Shown piece after piece: positions 9,019-19,341 of a stretch of DNA of 36,216 bases. The stretch's first letter is position 1. Every line of letters starts with the position of its first letter. The notes beneath the pieces were generated by a model. The model did no database searches, had not been told where the DNA came from, and was given only the letters and a program-made list of their open reading frames with translations. The stretch covers positions 1 through 36,216 of the forward strand of contig JAKDMQ010000008.1 in NCBI GenBank assembly GCA_030452265.1, given 5' to 3'. Source of the stretch: Nitrococcus sp. (GTDB lineage Bacteria > Pseudomonadota > Gammaproteobacteria > Nitrococcales > Nitrococcaceae). Made by a program: the position numbers and the translations under genes.

Positions 9019-9591
9019 TCAGACAAAAAGCTCCGCAACTTGAACCTTGAAATCGGGCAGGGATTTCACCGAGATGCGGGTCGAAAGCGGCGGGGTGCGC
9101 CGGATGGTATAGATACCGTCGACCGGTTCTTCATAGATTTCGAGGGCGTTATTTTTGAGGTCGAGCAGCCAAACGACTTCGACGGCGTGTCGAGCGTAAA
9201 GCGGGATTTTGACCTCGCGGTCAAATTGCAGGGAGCTGTCGGCGACTTCGACCAGGAGCAATACGTCGGTGGGTCCGGGCATCACGGAGGCGTAGGAGTC
9301 ATCGCGATGGCGCAGGATCGTCAGGTCGGGTTGTGGCTCGGAGAACTCACCGAGTCGTAGCGGGTTTTGAACGCTGATTACGACCTGGCTTGCGAGCTGC
9401 CTATAAAAAAGAGAGCTCAAATAATTGACGTGGCCAGCATGTCGGGTCCCGATGGGACTCATTTCGATGATTTCTCCCTCGATCAACTCTACGCGATCAT
9501 CCTCGGCAAAGATGCCGGCTCGGCCCATCTGGTGGTAACCGTGAACCGAAAATCGATGGCGCTTAGGTTTTGCGGACATCACTGTTGTCAT
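9019..9591 (-). CDS. Uma2 family (DUF820) putative restriction-endonuclease-fold protein
   Basis: RVELIEGEIIEMSPIGTRHAGHVNYL...EPQPDLTILR...LLLVEVADSSLQFDREVKIPLYARHAVEVVWLLDLKNNALEIY. Confidence 0.92.
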   Translation of the reverse strand: MTTVMSAKPKRHRFSVHGYHQMGRAGIFAEDDRVELIEGEIIEMSPIGTRHAGHVNYLSSLFYRQLASQVVISVQNPLRLGEFSEPQPDLTILRHRDDSYASVMPGPTDVLLLVEVADSSLQFDREVKIPLYARHAVEVVWLLDLKNNALEIYEEPVDGIYTIRRTPPLSTRISVKSLPDFKVQVAELFV

Positions 9592-9694
9592 CGTATTTCC
9601 CGAATCTGGCAGACGATCAATAGCGACGAGGCATTCATAAATCTACGTGCCATATATTCACAGGTCAACGCGGGCGCGGCGGGATTCAGGGCGC

Positions 9695-10921
9695 TCATGC
9701 CATCCGCAGCGCGATAATCAGATCCATCACATTGGTTCCAGTAGCACCGGTCCGGATGAGATCGCCGCTGGCGGCGAGGAATCGTCCGCTATCGGCATCG
9801 AGCAGTGCCAAGTTGACATTGCCACCGGTGGCCGAGCCTCGCGACACGGTTTGCCCGTCGATCAAGGCGCCTGCGTCCTCGCTGCAGCCATCGGCGCCAT
9901 CGGTACCGGCGGCGAGTAGCCAAATATCGTCCCGCCCGGCGAGCGCCATAGCCGCCGCTAGCGCCAGAGTCTGCATCCGACCACCGCGTCCGGGGTTCTC
10001 CGGCAAGCGCACGGTCGGCTCCCCACCCCAGACGTGCACACCGGGGCTTAGGTATACGAGCTCTTGCGCAATGCGCCGCCCAGCGGCCGCGGCATCTCCT
10101 GTTATGAACTCCTTGTGATTGGTCACAGGCAGCCCGAACGTCTTGGCGGCATTCGCCGCAGCCGAGCGCGCTTGCCTATTGGTGGCAATCAGCTGCCATT
10201 GAATCGCCTGAAACATGGGGTCACTTGGCTTTGGAGCCGGCTCGGCCGTTGGGCAGAGATCACGCAGCGTCGGCGGTAGTGTTTCCGAACCGCTCGGCGC
10301 GCCATCCGGGATCAACAGCCCCGAGCCAATGACCGCCGGATCATCGCCGGGCACATCCGAGATGAGCAAAACGGTTGTCGGCCGCCCCGCGACCCAGCGC
10401 GCCAGACGCCCGCCCTTGATGCAGGAAACGGCCTTGCGGATGCGGTTGATCTCATGGATATCGCAGCCGCTCGCGAGTAAACGCCGGTTGAGCTCGGCGA
10501 GCCGCTCGGGGCTAATGCCATCGGGGAGCCGCTCGACCAGACTGGAACTGCCTCCGGAAATCATGACCAGTAGCGGCGCGTGCTCGGGGGTAGTCTCCAG
10601 GAACCGGATCAGGCGCTCACCCGCGGCGAGACTGCGGGCATCGGGTAGCGGATGGGCCGATTCCAGCTGCTCGACTCGGGGATCATTATCCAGCTCCGGA
10701 TCACGATAGCCTGTTCGGGTGATGACCAAGGCGCGTTCGATCGCGGCATCGCATGCCTCAACGGCCCCCTGGGCCATAGCCGCGGCCGCCTTGCCGATCG
10801 CAATGGCGTGCGTGGCATCGCGGCAAGGATGTCGCTGCAGCCAGCGGCCGACGCACTCGCCGCCGCGCACCGCATCGAGGCCCGCGTGATAGAGCGCCAA
10901 CAACGTCTCACGGGGACTCAT
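9695..10921 (-). CDS. Glycerate 2-kinase, MOFRL/DUF4147 family (TtuD/GckA-like)
   Basis: AIGKAAAAMAQGA, LVMISGGSSSLVERLPDGIS, INRIRKAVSCIKGGRLA, WGGEPTVRLP...GRGGRMQTLALAAA, GTDGADG. Confidence 0.9.
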   Translation of the reverse strand: MSPRETLLALYHAGLDAVRGGECVGRWLQRHPCRDATHAIAIGKAAAAMAQGAVEACDAAIERALVITRTGYRDPELDNDPRVEQLESAHPLPDARSLAAGERLIRFLETTPEHAPLLVMISGGSSSLVERLPDGISPERLAELNRRLLASGCDIHEINRIRKAVSCIKGGRLARWVAGRPTTVLLISDVPGDDPAVIGSGLLIPDGAPSGSETLPPTLRDLCPTAEPAPKPSDPMFQAIQWQLIATNRQARSAAANAAKTFGLPVTNHKEFITGDAAAAGRRIAQELVYLSPGVHVWGGEPTVRLPENPGRGGRMQTLALAAAMALAGRDDIWLLAAGTDGADGCSEDAGALIDGQTVSRGSATGGNVNLALLDADSGRFLAASGDLIRTGATGTNVMDLIIALRMA

Positions 10922-12117
10922 CCAGCCCTCGCGGCCGCAAGCCCACGGCCGAGATCGGCACGAAGATCCGCTCTGTCTTCCAGGCCGACCGAGAGCCGGA
11001 TCAGACCCTCGGTGATACCGGCGGCCAAGCGTTGCTCGGGCGGATTGCGCCCATGGGTGGTGCTCGCCGGATGGGTAATGGTGGTACGTACATCACCCAA
11101 ATTGGCGGTAATAGAGAGCAGGCGCGTGTGGTCGATCACGCGCCAGGCAGCCTCGCGCCCGCCTTCGACCTCGAAAGATACGATGCCGCCGAAGCCATTC
11201 TGCTGGCGCGCGGCAAGCTCATGTTGGGCGTGTGTCGCAAGCCCTGGATAATGCACCCGACTCACGCCGGGCTGCTCGGCAAGCCAAGCGGCGAGCGCGT
11301 GCGCATTCTCGCAATGGGCGCGCATGCGCAGAGCAAGAGTCTCGAGTCCCTTGAGAAATACCCAGGCATTGAACGGGCTCATAGCGGGGCCCGCGGTGCG
11401 CAGAAAGCCGAATACCTGCTTGCCCACCCGCTCGGCATCGCCAATCACGGCGCCACCCACGCAGCGCCCTTGCCCATCCAGGTATTTGGTGGCCGAGTGA
11501 ATGACTATATCCGCTCCAAGCGCCAGAGGCCGCTGCAGCACCGGGGTACAAAAGCAATTATCCACCACTAGAATAGCAGCATTGGCATGCGCAAGCTCCG
11601 CCAAGCGGGCGATATCGGCGACTTCAGTCAGTGGATTGGAGGGGGTTTCCAGGAAGAGCAGCCGCGTCTCGGGGCGCAGCGCCGCCTCCCAAGCGGCGTA
11701 GTCGGTGAGCGGGACGAAATCGGTCTGCACTCCAAAGCGGCTCAGGTGATTGCCGAACAGTGATATCGAAGTGCCGAAAATACCGATGGAGGAAACGATA
11801 TGATCTCCCGCATTGAGCAGCGCCATGCACGTCGTCAGGATGGCGGACATGCCGGATGCCGTGGCCACGCAGGCCTCACCGTCCTCCATAATCGCCAGGC
11901 GGTCCTGAAAGGCGCGTACCGTCGGGTTGCTGAAACGTGAGTAGATATTGCCCGCTTGCTGCTCGGAGAACTTTGCGGCGGCCTCGGCCGCGCTTTGGAA
12001 CGTGAAGCTGGAGGTGGGGAAGATCGGCTCTGAGTGCTCTTGCTCGTTCGTTCGCCGCTGCGCTGCCCGCAGGGCTTGGGTTGCGATTCCAAATTCCCGA
12101 AAGTCGATGTCGGTCAT
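10918..12117 (-). CDS. metZ: O-succinylhomoserine sulfhydrylase (Cys/Met metabolism PLP enzyme)
   Basis: TSSFTFQSAAEAAAKFSEQQAGNIYSRFSNPTVRAFQDRLA, VIHSATKYLDGQGR (PLP lysine), next to purF; ATGA overlap with the glycerate kinase. Confidence 0.93.
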   Translation of the reverse strand: MTDIDFREFGIATQALRAAQRRTNEQEHSEPIFPTSSFTFQSAAEAAAKFSEQQAGNIYSRFSNPTVRAFQDRLAIMEDGEACVATASGMSAILTTCMALLNAGDHIVSSIGIFGTSISLFGNHLSRFGVQTDFVPLTDYAAWEAALRPETRLLFLETPSNPLTEVADIARLAELAHANAAILVVDNCFCTPVLQRPLALGADIVIHSATKYLDGQGRCVGGAVIGDAERVGKQVFGFLRTAGPAMSPFNAWVFLKGLETLALRMRAHCENAHALAAWLAEQPGVSRVHYPGLATHAQHELAARQQNGFGGIVSFEVEGGREAAWRVIDHTRLLSITANLGDVRTTITHPASTTHGRNPPEQRLAAGITEGLIRLSVGLEDRADLRADLGRGLAAARAG

Positions 12118-12315
12118 AGCTCAACCTCGCGCTGGCGACGGATCGCATCGTATGGGGTGCGGCGCAGCGAGAGACAAAGCCCGGAGACGCAAAACCCGCC
12201 ATTGCGAAATCCACGCGGCGGGCCGATCTCGCTTTAGCCGAATTTCTAAGGCGCCCGCAAGCTGAGTTTCAAACCAGCGCCGTTTCGCTATCTTCCATCC
12301 TACGAGCCGGCGATG

Positions 12316-13836
12316 TCAATCCGCCGTATTGAAGATCCCGCTAAGGCTCATGGCATCCTCGCTGCGCTCATATCGCTGCCTGGCGGCGTCGCAACGCAAA
12401 GCCTCAAGCGCGCGAAGATAGTCGGGAGTCACGTCACCCGTGACGTATTCGCCGGAAAAACAAGAGCAGTCGAAACGCTCGATCCTGTCGTTACCCTCGC
12501 GCACCGCCTCGATGAGATCGGACAAGTCCTGGTAAATCAGGTGATCCGCGCCGATGGCATGGCAGATCTCCGGCTCAGTACGTGCATGGGCGATGAGCTC
12601 CTTAGCGGCCGGCATATCGATGCCGTAGACGTTGGGATAACGCACGGGGGGCGCCGCCGAGGCGAAATAGACCTTGTTCGCGCCAACGTCACGGGCCATC
12701 TGCACGATCTGGCGCGAGGTGGTGCCACGAACGATGGAGTCGTCGACCAGCAGCACATTCTTGTTGCGAAACTCGAGCTCGATGGCGTTGAGTTTCTGGC
12801 GCACCGAGCGCTGCCGCTCGGTCTGGCCCGGCATGATGAAGGTGCGGCCGATATAGCGATTCTTGATGAAGCCCTCGCGATAGGTTACACCCAATTCGTT
12901 GGCGAGATCCAAGGCGACCGTGCGGCTGGTATCGGGGATGGGAATAACGACGTCAATATCATGGCTCGCCCACTCGCGGGCGATTTTGCGGGCAAGCATG
13001 CGGCCCATTCTAAGCCGCGATTTGTACACGGAGACGTCGTCGATCATGGAGTCGGGGCGCGCGAGATAGACGAACTCAAAGATGCAAGGGGTGAGGACCG
13101 CGTTCGTGGTGCATTGCCGGGTGTAAAGCCGTCCACTCAAGTCGATGAACACGGCCTCACCCGGCGCCACATCGCGCACTAGCTGAAAACCGAGCACATC
13201 GAGCGCCACGCTCTCGGAGGCGATCATGTACTCGCTGCCAGCCTCGGTGTCCCGCTTTCCGAAACACAGCGGGCGGATGCCATAGGGGTCACGAAAGCCG
13301 AGCACGCCATAGCCGTTGATCATGGCTACGGCGGCATAGGCGCCGAATACACGGCGGTTAATGCCGGCAACGGCCATGAAGATGTCGTTCTCATCGATTC
13401 TGAGCTTGCGCAGCTCAGCAAGCTCATGGGCAAGGATGTTCAGCAGCACCTCGGAGTCGGATGCCGTATTGATGTGGCGCAAATCCTCCAGGTAGAGCTC
13501 GCGCTTTATCTCCTCGGCATTGGTCAGATTGCCGTTGTGAGCGAGGCTGATACCGTACGGCGAGTTCACATAGAAAGGCTGTGCCTCGGCCCGGCTGGAG
13601 CAGCCGGCCGTAGGGTAGCGCACGTGGCCGATGCCGACATTGCCCTGCAACTGCAACATGTCCTCGGCACGAAATACATCCCGCACCAGGCCGCTGCGCT
13701 TGCGTAGATACAAGCGCCCGTTGTCATAGGTCATGATGCCGGCGGCATCCTGACCTCGATGCTGAAGCACCGTGAGCCCGTCGTAGAGTGCTTGATTGAC
13801 GGGACCCTGGGCCACCATGCCGATCACACCGCACAT
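12316..13836 (-). CDS. purF: Amidophosphoribosyltransferase
   Basis: MCGVIGMV (catalytic Cys), [37 protein letters not shown] motif. Confidence 0.97.
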   Translation of the reverse strand: MCGVIGMVAQGPVNQALYDGLTVLQHRGQDAAGIMTYDNGRLYLRKRSGLVRDVFRAEDMLQLQGNVGIGHVRYPTAGCSSRAEAQPFYVNSPYGISLAHNGNLTNAEEIKRELYLEDLRHINTASDSEVLLNILAHELAELRKLRIDENDIFMAVAGINRRVFGAYAAVAMINGYGVLGFRDPYGIRPLCFGKRDTEAGSEYMIASESVALDVLGFQLVRDVAPGEAVFIDLSGRLYTRQCTTNAVLTPCIFEFVYLARPDSMIDDVSVYKSRLRMGRMLARKIAREWASHDIDVVIPIPDTSRTVALDLANELGVTYREGFIKNRYIGRTFIMPGQTERQRSVRQKLNAIELEFRNKNVLLVDDSIVRGTTSRQIVQMARDVGANKVYFASAAPPVRYPNVYGIDMPAAKELIAHARTEPEICHAIGADHLIYQDLSDLIEAVREGNDRIERFDCSCFSGEYVTGDVTPDYLRALEALRCDAARQRYERSEDAMSLSGIFNTAD

Positions 13837-13905
13837 GTCACTTGATCATCCCTTGCGTGAGGCCAGACGATTTCGGCGGCGATGGTGATGATGATGTAGG
13901 GCCTC

Positions 13906-14472
13906 TCATCGCTCGGGAGCCTGGCAGTACTCGCCCCAGTACTCGCGCAACGGGGTACCGGTAACCGGCTCACTCGCGGCCGCGACCGGGCTATAGAGGC
14001 GCAAATCCTGCAGCCACTGACCTGCCCCCAGGGAACACACCCAAGGCCGAAAATGCGCCGCCAGCACGGAGTCCTGCCACCAACGCTCACGAGGTACGCT
14101 GGTGAGCCCCGCCATGAGCACCAACAACGCCACGACCAGCACGCCGCGAAGACCGCCGAATACCATCCCGAGAACCCGATCCGTTCCGCGAAGCCCCGTC
14201 TTGCCCACCAGTGTACCCGCAAGATAGTTCACGAGTGCGCCCAGCAGCAAAACAGCGATGAACAAAGCGGCGAAAGCAACCAGCAAGCGAAGCGTAGGCG
14301 ATTGGAGGTAGTCGTTCAGGAAAACCGCGAGTGGGGGCGCAAATCGCAGGCTGATCCAGAATGCGGCGACCCAGACCACGATGGATAGTACCTCGCGGAT
14401 GAATCCCCGCATTAGGCTGATGGCCGCGGAAACCGCGATAACACCGAGAAAAACGTAATCTAACCAGTTCAT
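13906..14472 (-). CDS. cvpA: CvpA family protein
   Basis: MNWLDYVFLGVIAVSAAISLMRGFIREVLSIVVWVAAFWI; adjacent to purF. Confidence 0.94.
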   Translation of the reverse strand: MNWLDYVFLGVIAVSAAISLMRGFIREVLSIVVWVAAFWISLRFAPPLAVFLNDYLQSPTLRLLVAFAALFIAVLLLGALVNYLAGTLVGKTGLRGTDRVLGMVFGGLRGVLVVALLVLMAGLTSVPRERWWQDSVLAAHFRPWVCSLGAGQWLQDLRLYSPVAAASEPVTGTPLREYWGEYCQAPER

Positions 14473-14514
14473 GCGTAGTGCCGTGCGATTAGGAGACGGG
14501 GTCGGTATTGCACG

Positions 14515-15261
14515 TCAACATTGCAGCCGGGCATGGTTCGGATCCGCCCCTGCCCGCAACAGAGCCCGGACCAGGTCGAGGTGTCCATTTTGCACGGCCA
14601 GCAGCAGTGGAAAATTGCGATCCAGACGATTCACCAGATTGGGATTTGCCCCTGCCTGCAGTAGGGCCTGCACCGCCTCTACGTGCCCATTTTGTACCGC
14701 CAGCAGCAACGGAAAGTTGCCGTTGTTGAGTTTTACTACGTTTGGGATTGCTCCCGCCCGCAGTAAAGCGCGGATCGCCTCTGCGTGCCCATTACGCGCG
14801 GCCAATAACAGCGGGAAATTACCGCTCTGGCCTTTCACCTGGTTTGGGTTGGCCCCGGCCTGTAATAAGGTTTGAACTGCGTCTGCGTGCCCCGCCTGTG
14901 CGGCCATCAGCAGCGGGAAGTTACCATCCCTAGGATTCACCTGACCCGGATCAGCTCCTGCGTGCAGTAGCGCTTTGACCACGTCCGCGTGACCGTTCTG
15001 GGCGGCCAGCAGTAGAGCGAAAACCCCGCTTTGCGGATTTTCCTGGCCAGGACTCGCCCCTGCCCGCAGTAAGGCTTGGACCGCATCCGCGCGACCATTC
15101 CGTGCGGCCAGCAGCAACGGAAATGCTCCGCTCTGGGGTGCGATCTGATTCGGATCCACTCCTGCCTGCAATAGCGCTTGAACTGCGCCCGCGTGCCCAT
15201 TTCGGGCGGCTAAGAGCAGCGGGAAAGCCCCGCTCTGGGGATTTTCCTGGTTCGGATTCAC
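14515..15261 (-). CDS. Ankyrin-repeat-only protein, 248 aa, about 7 repeats with 34-aa period
   Basis: Seven tandem copies of [GN]xFPLLLAAxNGHxxAVxALLxAGAxPNxxxxxx; exact 102-bp period (e.g. 14999, 15101, 15203); GTG start with GGAGG 5 nt upstream (15267-15271). Confidence 0.88.
   Translation of the reverse strand: MNPNQENPQSGAFPLLLAARNGHAGAVQALLQAGVDPNQIAPQSGAFPLLLAARNGRADAVQALLRAGASPGQENPQSGVFALLLAAQNGHADVVKALLHAGADPGQVNPRDGNFPLLMAAQAGHADAVQTLLQAGANPNQVKGQSGNFPLLLAARNGHAEAIRALLRAGAIPNVVKLNNGNFPLLLAVQNGHVEAVQALLQAGANPNLVNRLDRNFPLLLAVQNGHLDLVRALLRAGADPNHARLQC
14515..15261. repeat. 102-bp tandem repeat array coding for the ankyrin repeats
   Basis: Phase anchors of GNGCGGC spaced exactly 102 bp. 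Confidence 0.8.
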
Positions 15262-15414
15262 CTCTGCCTCCGGTGATAGGCGTAGCGGCTCGAGATCATC
15301 GCGGCATCAGCGCGAAGTCAGCGTGTGATGATGGGACCGTAACGGGAACGCGTCTTGCCATTACGCATCTCTGATTCGATTGCAGTCATTATGATCATTC
15401 TAGATTTAATTTAG

Positions 15415-15482
15415 CCACCGAAACACACCGACAACACGGAATTCAAGAATCTCTTTTTCAGTGTCTTTCGTGCTTTCCGTGG
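15415..15482. repeat. Imperfect long inverted repeat (about 27-bp arms), CCACGAAA-type
   Basis: Arm 1 CCACCGAAACACACCGACAACACGGAA (15415-15441); arm 2 TTTCAGTGTCTTTCGTGCTTTCCGTGG (15456-15482). Confidence 0.75.
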
Positions 15483-15583
15483 TTGACATTCTCGAGAGGC
15501 TTGTCTCGGCTGCCCATTGCTCAGTTGATTCCAGTGTCTCGCAATCAGGCCGATCCAGAGCGGGAGAGCTTGATGCAGCCGGC

Positions 15584-16222
15584 TTATTTCTCCACCACCA
15601 GCCCTTTTATGCCATGCTCCTCATGCAGTCGGGTGGCGAGTCGCTCGGCTTCGCCACGGCCGGCGACGGGGCCGACACGCACCCGAAAGAGCGTTTTGTG
15701 CTCGTATGGCGCTTGCTCGATGTAGGTGTTGAAGCCACCCTCGGCGAGTTTTTGCCGTAAAGCCTGGGCATTATCCCGATTCTGGAAACTGCCGACTTGC
15801 ACCGCCCACGCCAAAGTCGCTGCCGCACCGGCGGAGGCTTTGGATTCATTTTCGACGCCAGCGCGCTCGCCTACCGCAGCGGCAGACTCGGGCCGCGCTG
15901 ACGATTGCGAAGTCGAAGCGGGGCGCCTGGGCTCATCGGCTGGCACTGGCGATGACTCCAGCGCCCCGCTAGCAGAATTTGGCCGCGCTGCGCTTACCGG
16001 CGGCGGGCGCTCGGCAAGCTGGTGGCCGGGAGCGGGCTCCTCGAGCACATCGGCTTTGGGAATGTGAGGCACCGGTGCCACCCGCGGGCGTGGCGGAATC
16101 TCAACCGGGATCCCGGGGCGGTCGCGATCGACGGGGCCTTTCAGCAACATGGGGATGAAGATCACCCCCAGCGCGACCAGGATCACCGCACCAACCAGCC
16201 GTTGCTTGGCTCGCTGCTCCAC
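15584..16222 (-). CDS. dedD: SPOR domain cell-division protein DedD
   Basis: KQRLVGAVILVALGVIFIPMLLKGP TM segment; C-terminal SPOR WAVQVGSFQNRDNAQALRQKLAEGGFNTYIE; between folC and cvpA. Confidence 0.9.
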   Translation of the reverse strand: MEQRAKQRLVGAVILVALGVIFIPMLLKGPVDRDRPGIPVEIPPRPRVAPVPHIPKADVLEEPAPGHQLAERPPPVSAARPNSASGALESSPVPADEPRRPASTSQSSARPESAAAVGERAGVENESKASAGAAATLAWAVQVGSFQNRDNAQALRQKLAEGGFNTYIEQAPYEHKTLFRVRVGPVAGRGEAERLATRLHEEHGIKGLVVEK

Positions 16223-16308
16223 GTTCCTTCTCCTCGAGGCGCTGGAACATTCCTCTCAGTTTAACCGCCGCAAGCAAAGTCGGGAAGGCGCCTAGGTCCA
16301 GAGTCTCA

Positions 16309-17580
16309 TCACCCAGGACAGCCTAACTCGCGCATAACCTGCGCAATCACGCGGAAGGAGCCGAAAGCTACGATACAGTCATTTATGCCGGACTCGCCGC
16401 GCACCCTGGCTACCACCTCAGCGGCTGGTCCAAGCGCGGCGATCCGTGCATCACGTGCCCGCAGGCTATCCGCGACGCTCGTCGCCGCCAGCGCATCAGC
16501 GTCGGCCAAGTCAAGCAAATACCACTGATCCACTATGGCGAGCAAGGGCGTGGCGATGCCGTCGAGATCCTTGCGCCGCAACAACCCGAACACGCAGCGC
16601 AGCTCGCCCGGCCGCGGCCGCGAATGCAGCAGCGCCGCCAGACGCGCCGCCGCCGCGGCGTTGTGCGCAACATCCAACAGCCAATCCGGCGGACCGACAA
16701 CCCATTGGGCGCGCCCCGGCAGTCGGACTCCAGGCAGTGCACGGTACGCGGCACTCGCTAAACGCGCGGCCGGCTCGCCGAGCGCCTCCAGACCCGCCAG
16801 GGCAGCGGCCGCATTGGTTAGTTGATGTTGACCCGCCAAGCCCGGCAACGGCAATCCAGGCAAGTGAGCGCCGCGCCCGCGCCACCACCAATGCCCAGCT
16901 CCGCTCCCCGGCCCAAAGTCGAAGTCCCGCCCCAGGCGGCGCGCATCACTTCCAAGCCGCGCCGCATAGCCCGTCACCGAGCACGGCATATCCACGGAGC
17001 CGAGTATCACCGGGCGCCCCGAACGCATTATGGGAGCTTTCTCCCGGCCGATGCTGTCCCGGTCATGGCCGAGCCAATCGGTGTGGTCAAGCTCGACGTT
17101 CGTCAGCACGGCCACATTTGCCGACAGGATATTGACCGCATCCAGGCGTCCACCCATGCCGACTTCGAGCAGCCAGATATCGCATTTGGCTGCTCGAAAA
17201 ATGTAGAACGCGGCCAAGGTGCCGAATTCGAAGTAGGTCAGCGAGATATCCGCGCGCGCCTGATCCACGGCCGCGAAGGCCTCAACGATGGCCTCATCCG
17301 CCGCCTCGCGGCCGCCGATGCGAATCCGCTCGTTGTAGCGCTGTAAATGCGGTGAGGTATAGGCGCCCGGATGGTAACCCAATGCCTGTAGCATGGCATC
17401 CAGGTAGGCAACGGTAGAACCCTTGCCGTTGGTGCCGCCGACGGTAATGACCTGGGCACCGCAGCGGTCCACGCCCAAGCGCTTAGCAACCGCTGCCACG
17501 CGCTCGAGCCCCAGGTCGATCACGCGCGGGTGCAGCCCTTCCTGCCAACGCAGCCACTCTCCCAGGGTGGAGAAGCGCAT
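16309..17580 (-). CDS. folC: Bifunctional folylpolyglutamate/dihydrofolate synthase
   Basis: VGGTNGKGSTVAYLDAML, SPHLQRYNERIRI, LEVGMGGRLDAVN, DHTDWLG. Confidence 0.96.
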   Translation of the reverse strand: MRFSTLGEWLRWQEGLHPRVIDLGLERVAAVAKRLGVDRCGAQVITVGGTNGKGSTVAYLDAMLQALGYHPGAYTSPHLQRYNERIRIGGREAADEAIVEAFAAVDQARADISLTYFEFGTLAAFYIFRAAKCDIWLLEVGMGGRLDAVNILSANVAVLTNVELDHTDWLGHDRDSIGREKAPIMRSGRPVILGSVDMPCSVTGYAARLGSDARRLGRDFDFGPGSGAGHWWWRGRGAHLPGLPLPGLAGQHQLTNAAAALAGLEALGEPAARLASAAYRALPGVRLPGRAQWVVGPPDWLLDVAHNAAAAARLAALLHSRPRPGELRCVFGLLRRKDLDGIATPLLAIVDQWYLLDLADADALAATSVADSLRARDARIAALGPAAEVVARVRGESGINDCIVAFGSFRVIAQVMRELGCPG

Positions 17581-17598
17581 AGTAGGGCCTGCCGCGAA

Positions 17599-18516
17599 TT
17601 AGGTTACGACGCTGAAATGCTTCACGTTCGGCGACGGCCTATGGGTCAAGATGGCAAGCAGATTCGCCAGCCGCTCGCGCATTTCACGCCGATCGACGAT
17701 CAAATCGATGGCCCCGTGCTGGAGCAAAAATTCGCTGCGCTGAAAACCATCCGGCAAGGTCTCGCGCACGGTCTGCTCGATCACGCGCGGGCCGGCGAAG
17801 CCGATCAGCGCCCCCGGCTCGGCAACGTTGACATCGCCAAGCATGGCAAGGCTTGCCGAAACCCCACCCATAGTGGGATCCGTCAGCACTGAGATAAAGG
17901 GTATGCCCACAGCGGACAAACGTCCTAGAGCGGCACTCGTTTTCGCCATCTGCATGAGCGAAAACAGTGCCTCCTGCATCCGCGCCCCGCCGCTCGCCGT
18001 AAAACAGATCAGCGGCAAGCGCTCCTGCAAGCTGGTATTTGCGGCACGAACGAACTTCTCGCCCACCACCGAGCCCATTGAGCCGCCCATGAAGCGAAAT
18101 TCGAAAGCCGCGGCCACGACCGGGATGCCGTATAGCCCCCCCTGCATGACGACCAAGGCATCCTTCTCACCGGTTTCCTTCTGCGCCTGGGTCAGCCGCT
18201 CCTTGTACTTCCGGCTATCGCGAAAACGTAACGCATCCACGGGCTGCACGTTCTCGGCGAACTCGTAGCGCGTACCCTCGCCCTCGTCCAAAAACAACTC
18301 CAGGCGCTGGCGCGCGCCGATGCGCATATGGTGTGCGCACTTCGGACAAACCTCGAGGCTGCGCTCCAGCTCCGGGCGATAGAGCGCGCTGTTGCAGGCG
18401 TCGCATTTCGTCCACAGACCCTCGGGAATGTTGCGGCTACGGCGGTTGTTGGCCTCCGTACGGATCCGGGAAGGCATCAGCTTCTGAAACCAGCTCATGC
18501 TAATTACGTCGCTCAT
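17599..18516 (-). CDS. accD: Acetyl-CoA carboxylase carboxyltransferase subunit beta
   Basis: Zn finger [49 protein letters not shown]. Confidence 0.97.
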   Translation of the reverse strand: MSDVISMSWFQKLMPSRIRTEANNRRSRNIPEGLWTKCDACNSALYRPELERSLEVCPKCAHHMRIGARQRLELFLDEGEGTRYEFAENVQPVDALRFRDSRKYKERLTQAQKETGEKDALVVMQGGLYGIPVVAAAFEFRFMGGSMGSVVGEKFVRAANTSLQERLPLICFTASGGARMQEALFSLMQMAKTSAALGRLSAVGIPFISVLTDPTMGGVSASLAMLGDVNVAEPGALIGFAGPRVIEQTVRETLPDGFQRSEFLLQHGAIDLIVDRREMRERLANLLAILTHRPSPNVKHFSVVT

Positions 18517-18519
18517 GGC

Positions 18520-19341
18520 TCAGGCGGTTTCCGTAACGGATGTGTCCATAGCCCGGCGCATCTCACCGAGCAGCTCCCGCACGATGGCATACATGGCCTG
18601 TGGCTCGTTCTGATGGGCTTCGATGCGCGCGACGATCGCGCTGCCGACCACCACCGCATCGGCAACGGCGGCAATACGAGCCGAAGCGGCTGCATCCCGA
18701 ATGCCAAATCCCACTCCCACCGGCAACTGCGTAACAGCACGGATGCGCGCCACGTGCGCGGCGACGTCATCGACATCGAGGCTCTCTGCGCCGGTGACCC
18801 CTTTGAGGGAGACATAGTAGATAAACCCGCGCGCCACCTCACAAATGCGCTCGATGCGCTCGGCGCGCGTGGTCGGCGCGATGAGCCAGATGGGATCGAG
18901 CCGGTTCGCCTGCAGCGCCTGGACCAAATCCTGGCTCTCCTCCGGCGGCAGGTCCACGCACAGGACACCGTCTACCCCGGCGGCGGCCGCCTCGCGGGCG
19001 AAAACGTCATAGCCCATCTGTTCGATGGGATTGAGATAGCCCATCAGGACCACGGGCGTGTGTGCATCACCCGCGCGGAACTCGCCGACCATCTCCAGAA
19101 CGCGCCGGATATTGACCCGATGCGCCAGTGCACGCTCGCAGGCCGCCTGGATGACCCGGCCATCGGCCATGGGATCGGAGAACGGCAAGCCCACCTCGAT
19201 GATATCGGCACCGGCCTCCACCAGCACCTGCATCAGCGGCACAGTAGCGTCTGGCTGTGGATCTCCCCCCGTAATGTAGGGGATCAGTGCCTTGCGCCCG
19301 TGCTCGCGGCAATAGGCGAAACGGCGCTCGATGCGGCTCAT
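18520..19341 (-). CDS. trpA: Tryptophan synthase alpha subunit
   Basis: [50 protein letters not shown]. Confidence 0.97.
   Translation of the reverse strand: MSRIERRFAYCREHGRKALIPYITGGDPQPDATVPLMQVLVEAGADIIEVGLPFSDPMADGRVIQAACERALAHRVNIRRVLEMVGEFRAGDAHTPVVLMGYLNPIEQMGYDVFAREAAAAGVDGVLCVDLPPEESQDLVQALQANRLDPIWLIAPTTRAERIERICEVARGFIYYVSLKGVTGAESLDVDDVAAHVARIRAVTQLPVGVGFGIRDAAASARIAAVADAVVVGSAIVARIEAHQNEPQAMYAIVRELLGEMRRAMDTSVTETA

Noticed and set aside
12313-13182. 289-aa plus ORF opposite purF
   Set aside because: Antisense of the highly conserved purF coding sequence.
14471-14875. Plus-strand ORFs opposite the ankyrin gene (14471-14875, 15102-15374)
   Set aside because: Mirror the 102-bp repeat in antisense; no recognisable product or start signals.
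17582-17591. TAGGGCCTG strings at 17583, 13877, 30941 and 8311 resembling the head of the dispersed repeat
   Set aside because: Only 7-9 nt shared and no downstream GTTGACATCCACCC, so within chance expectation.
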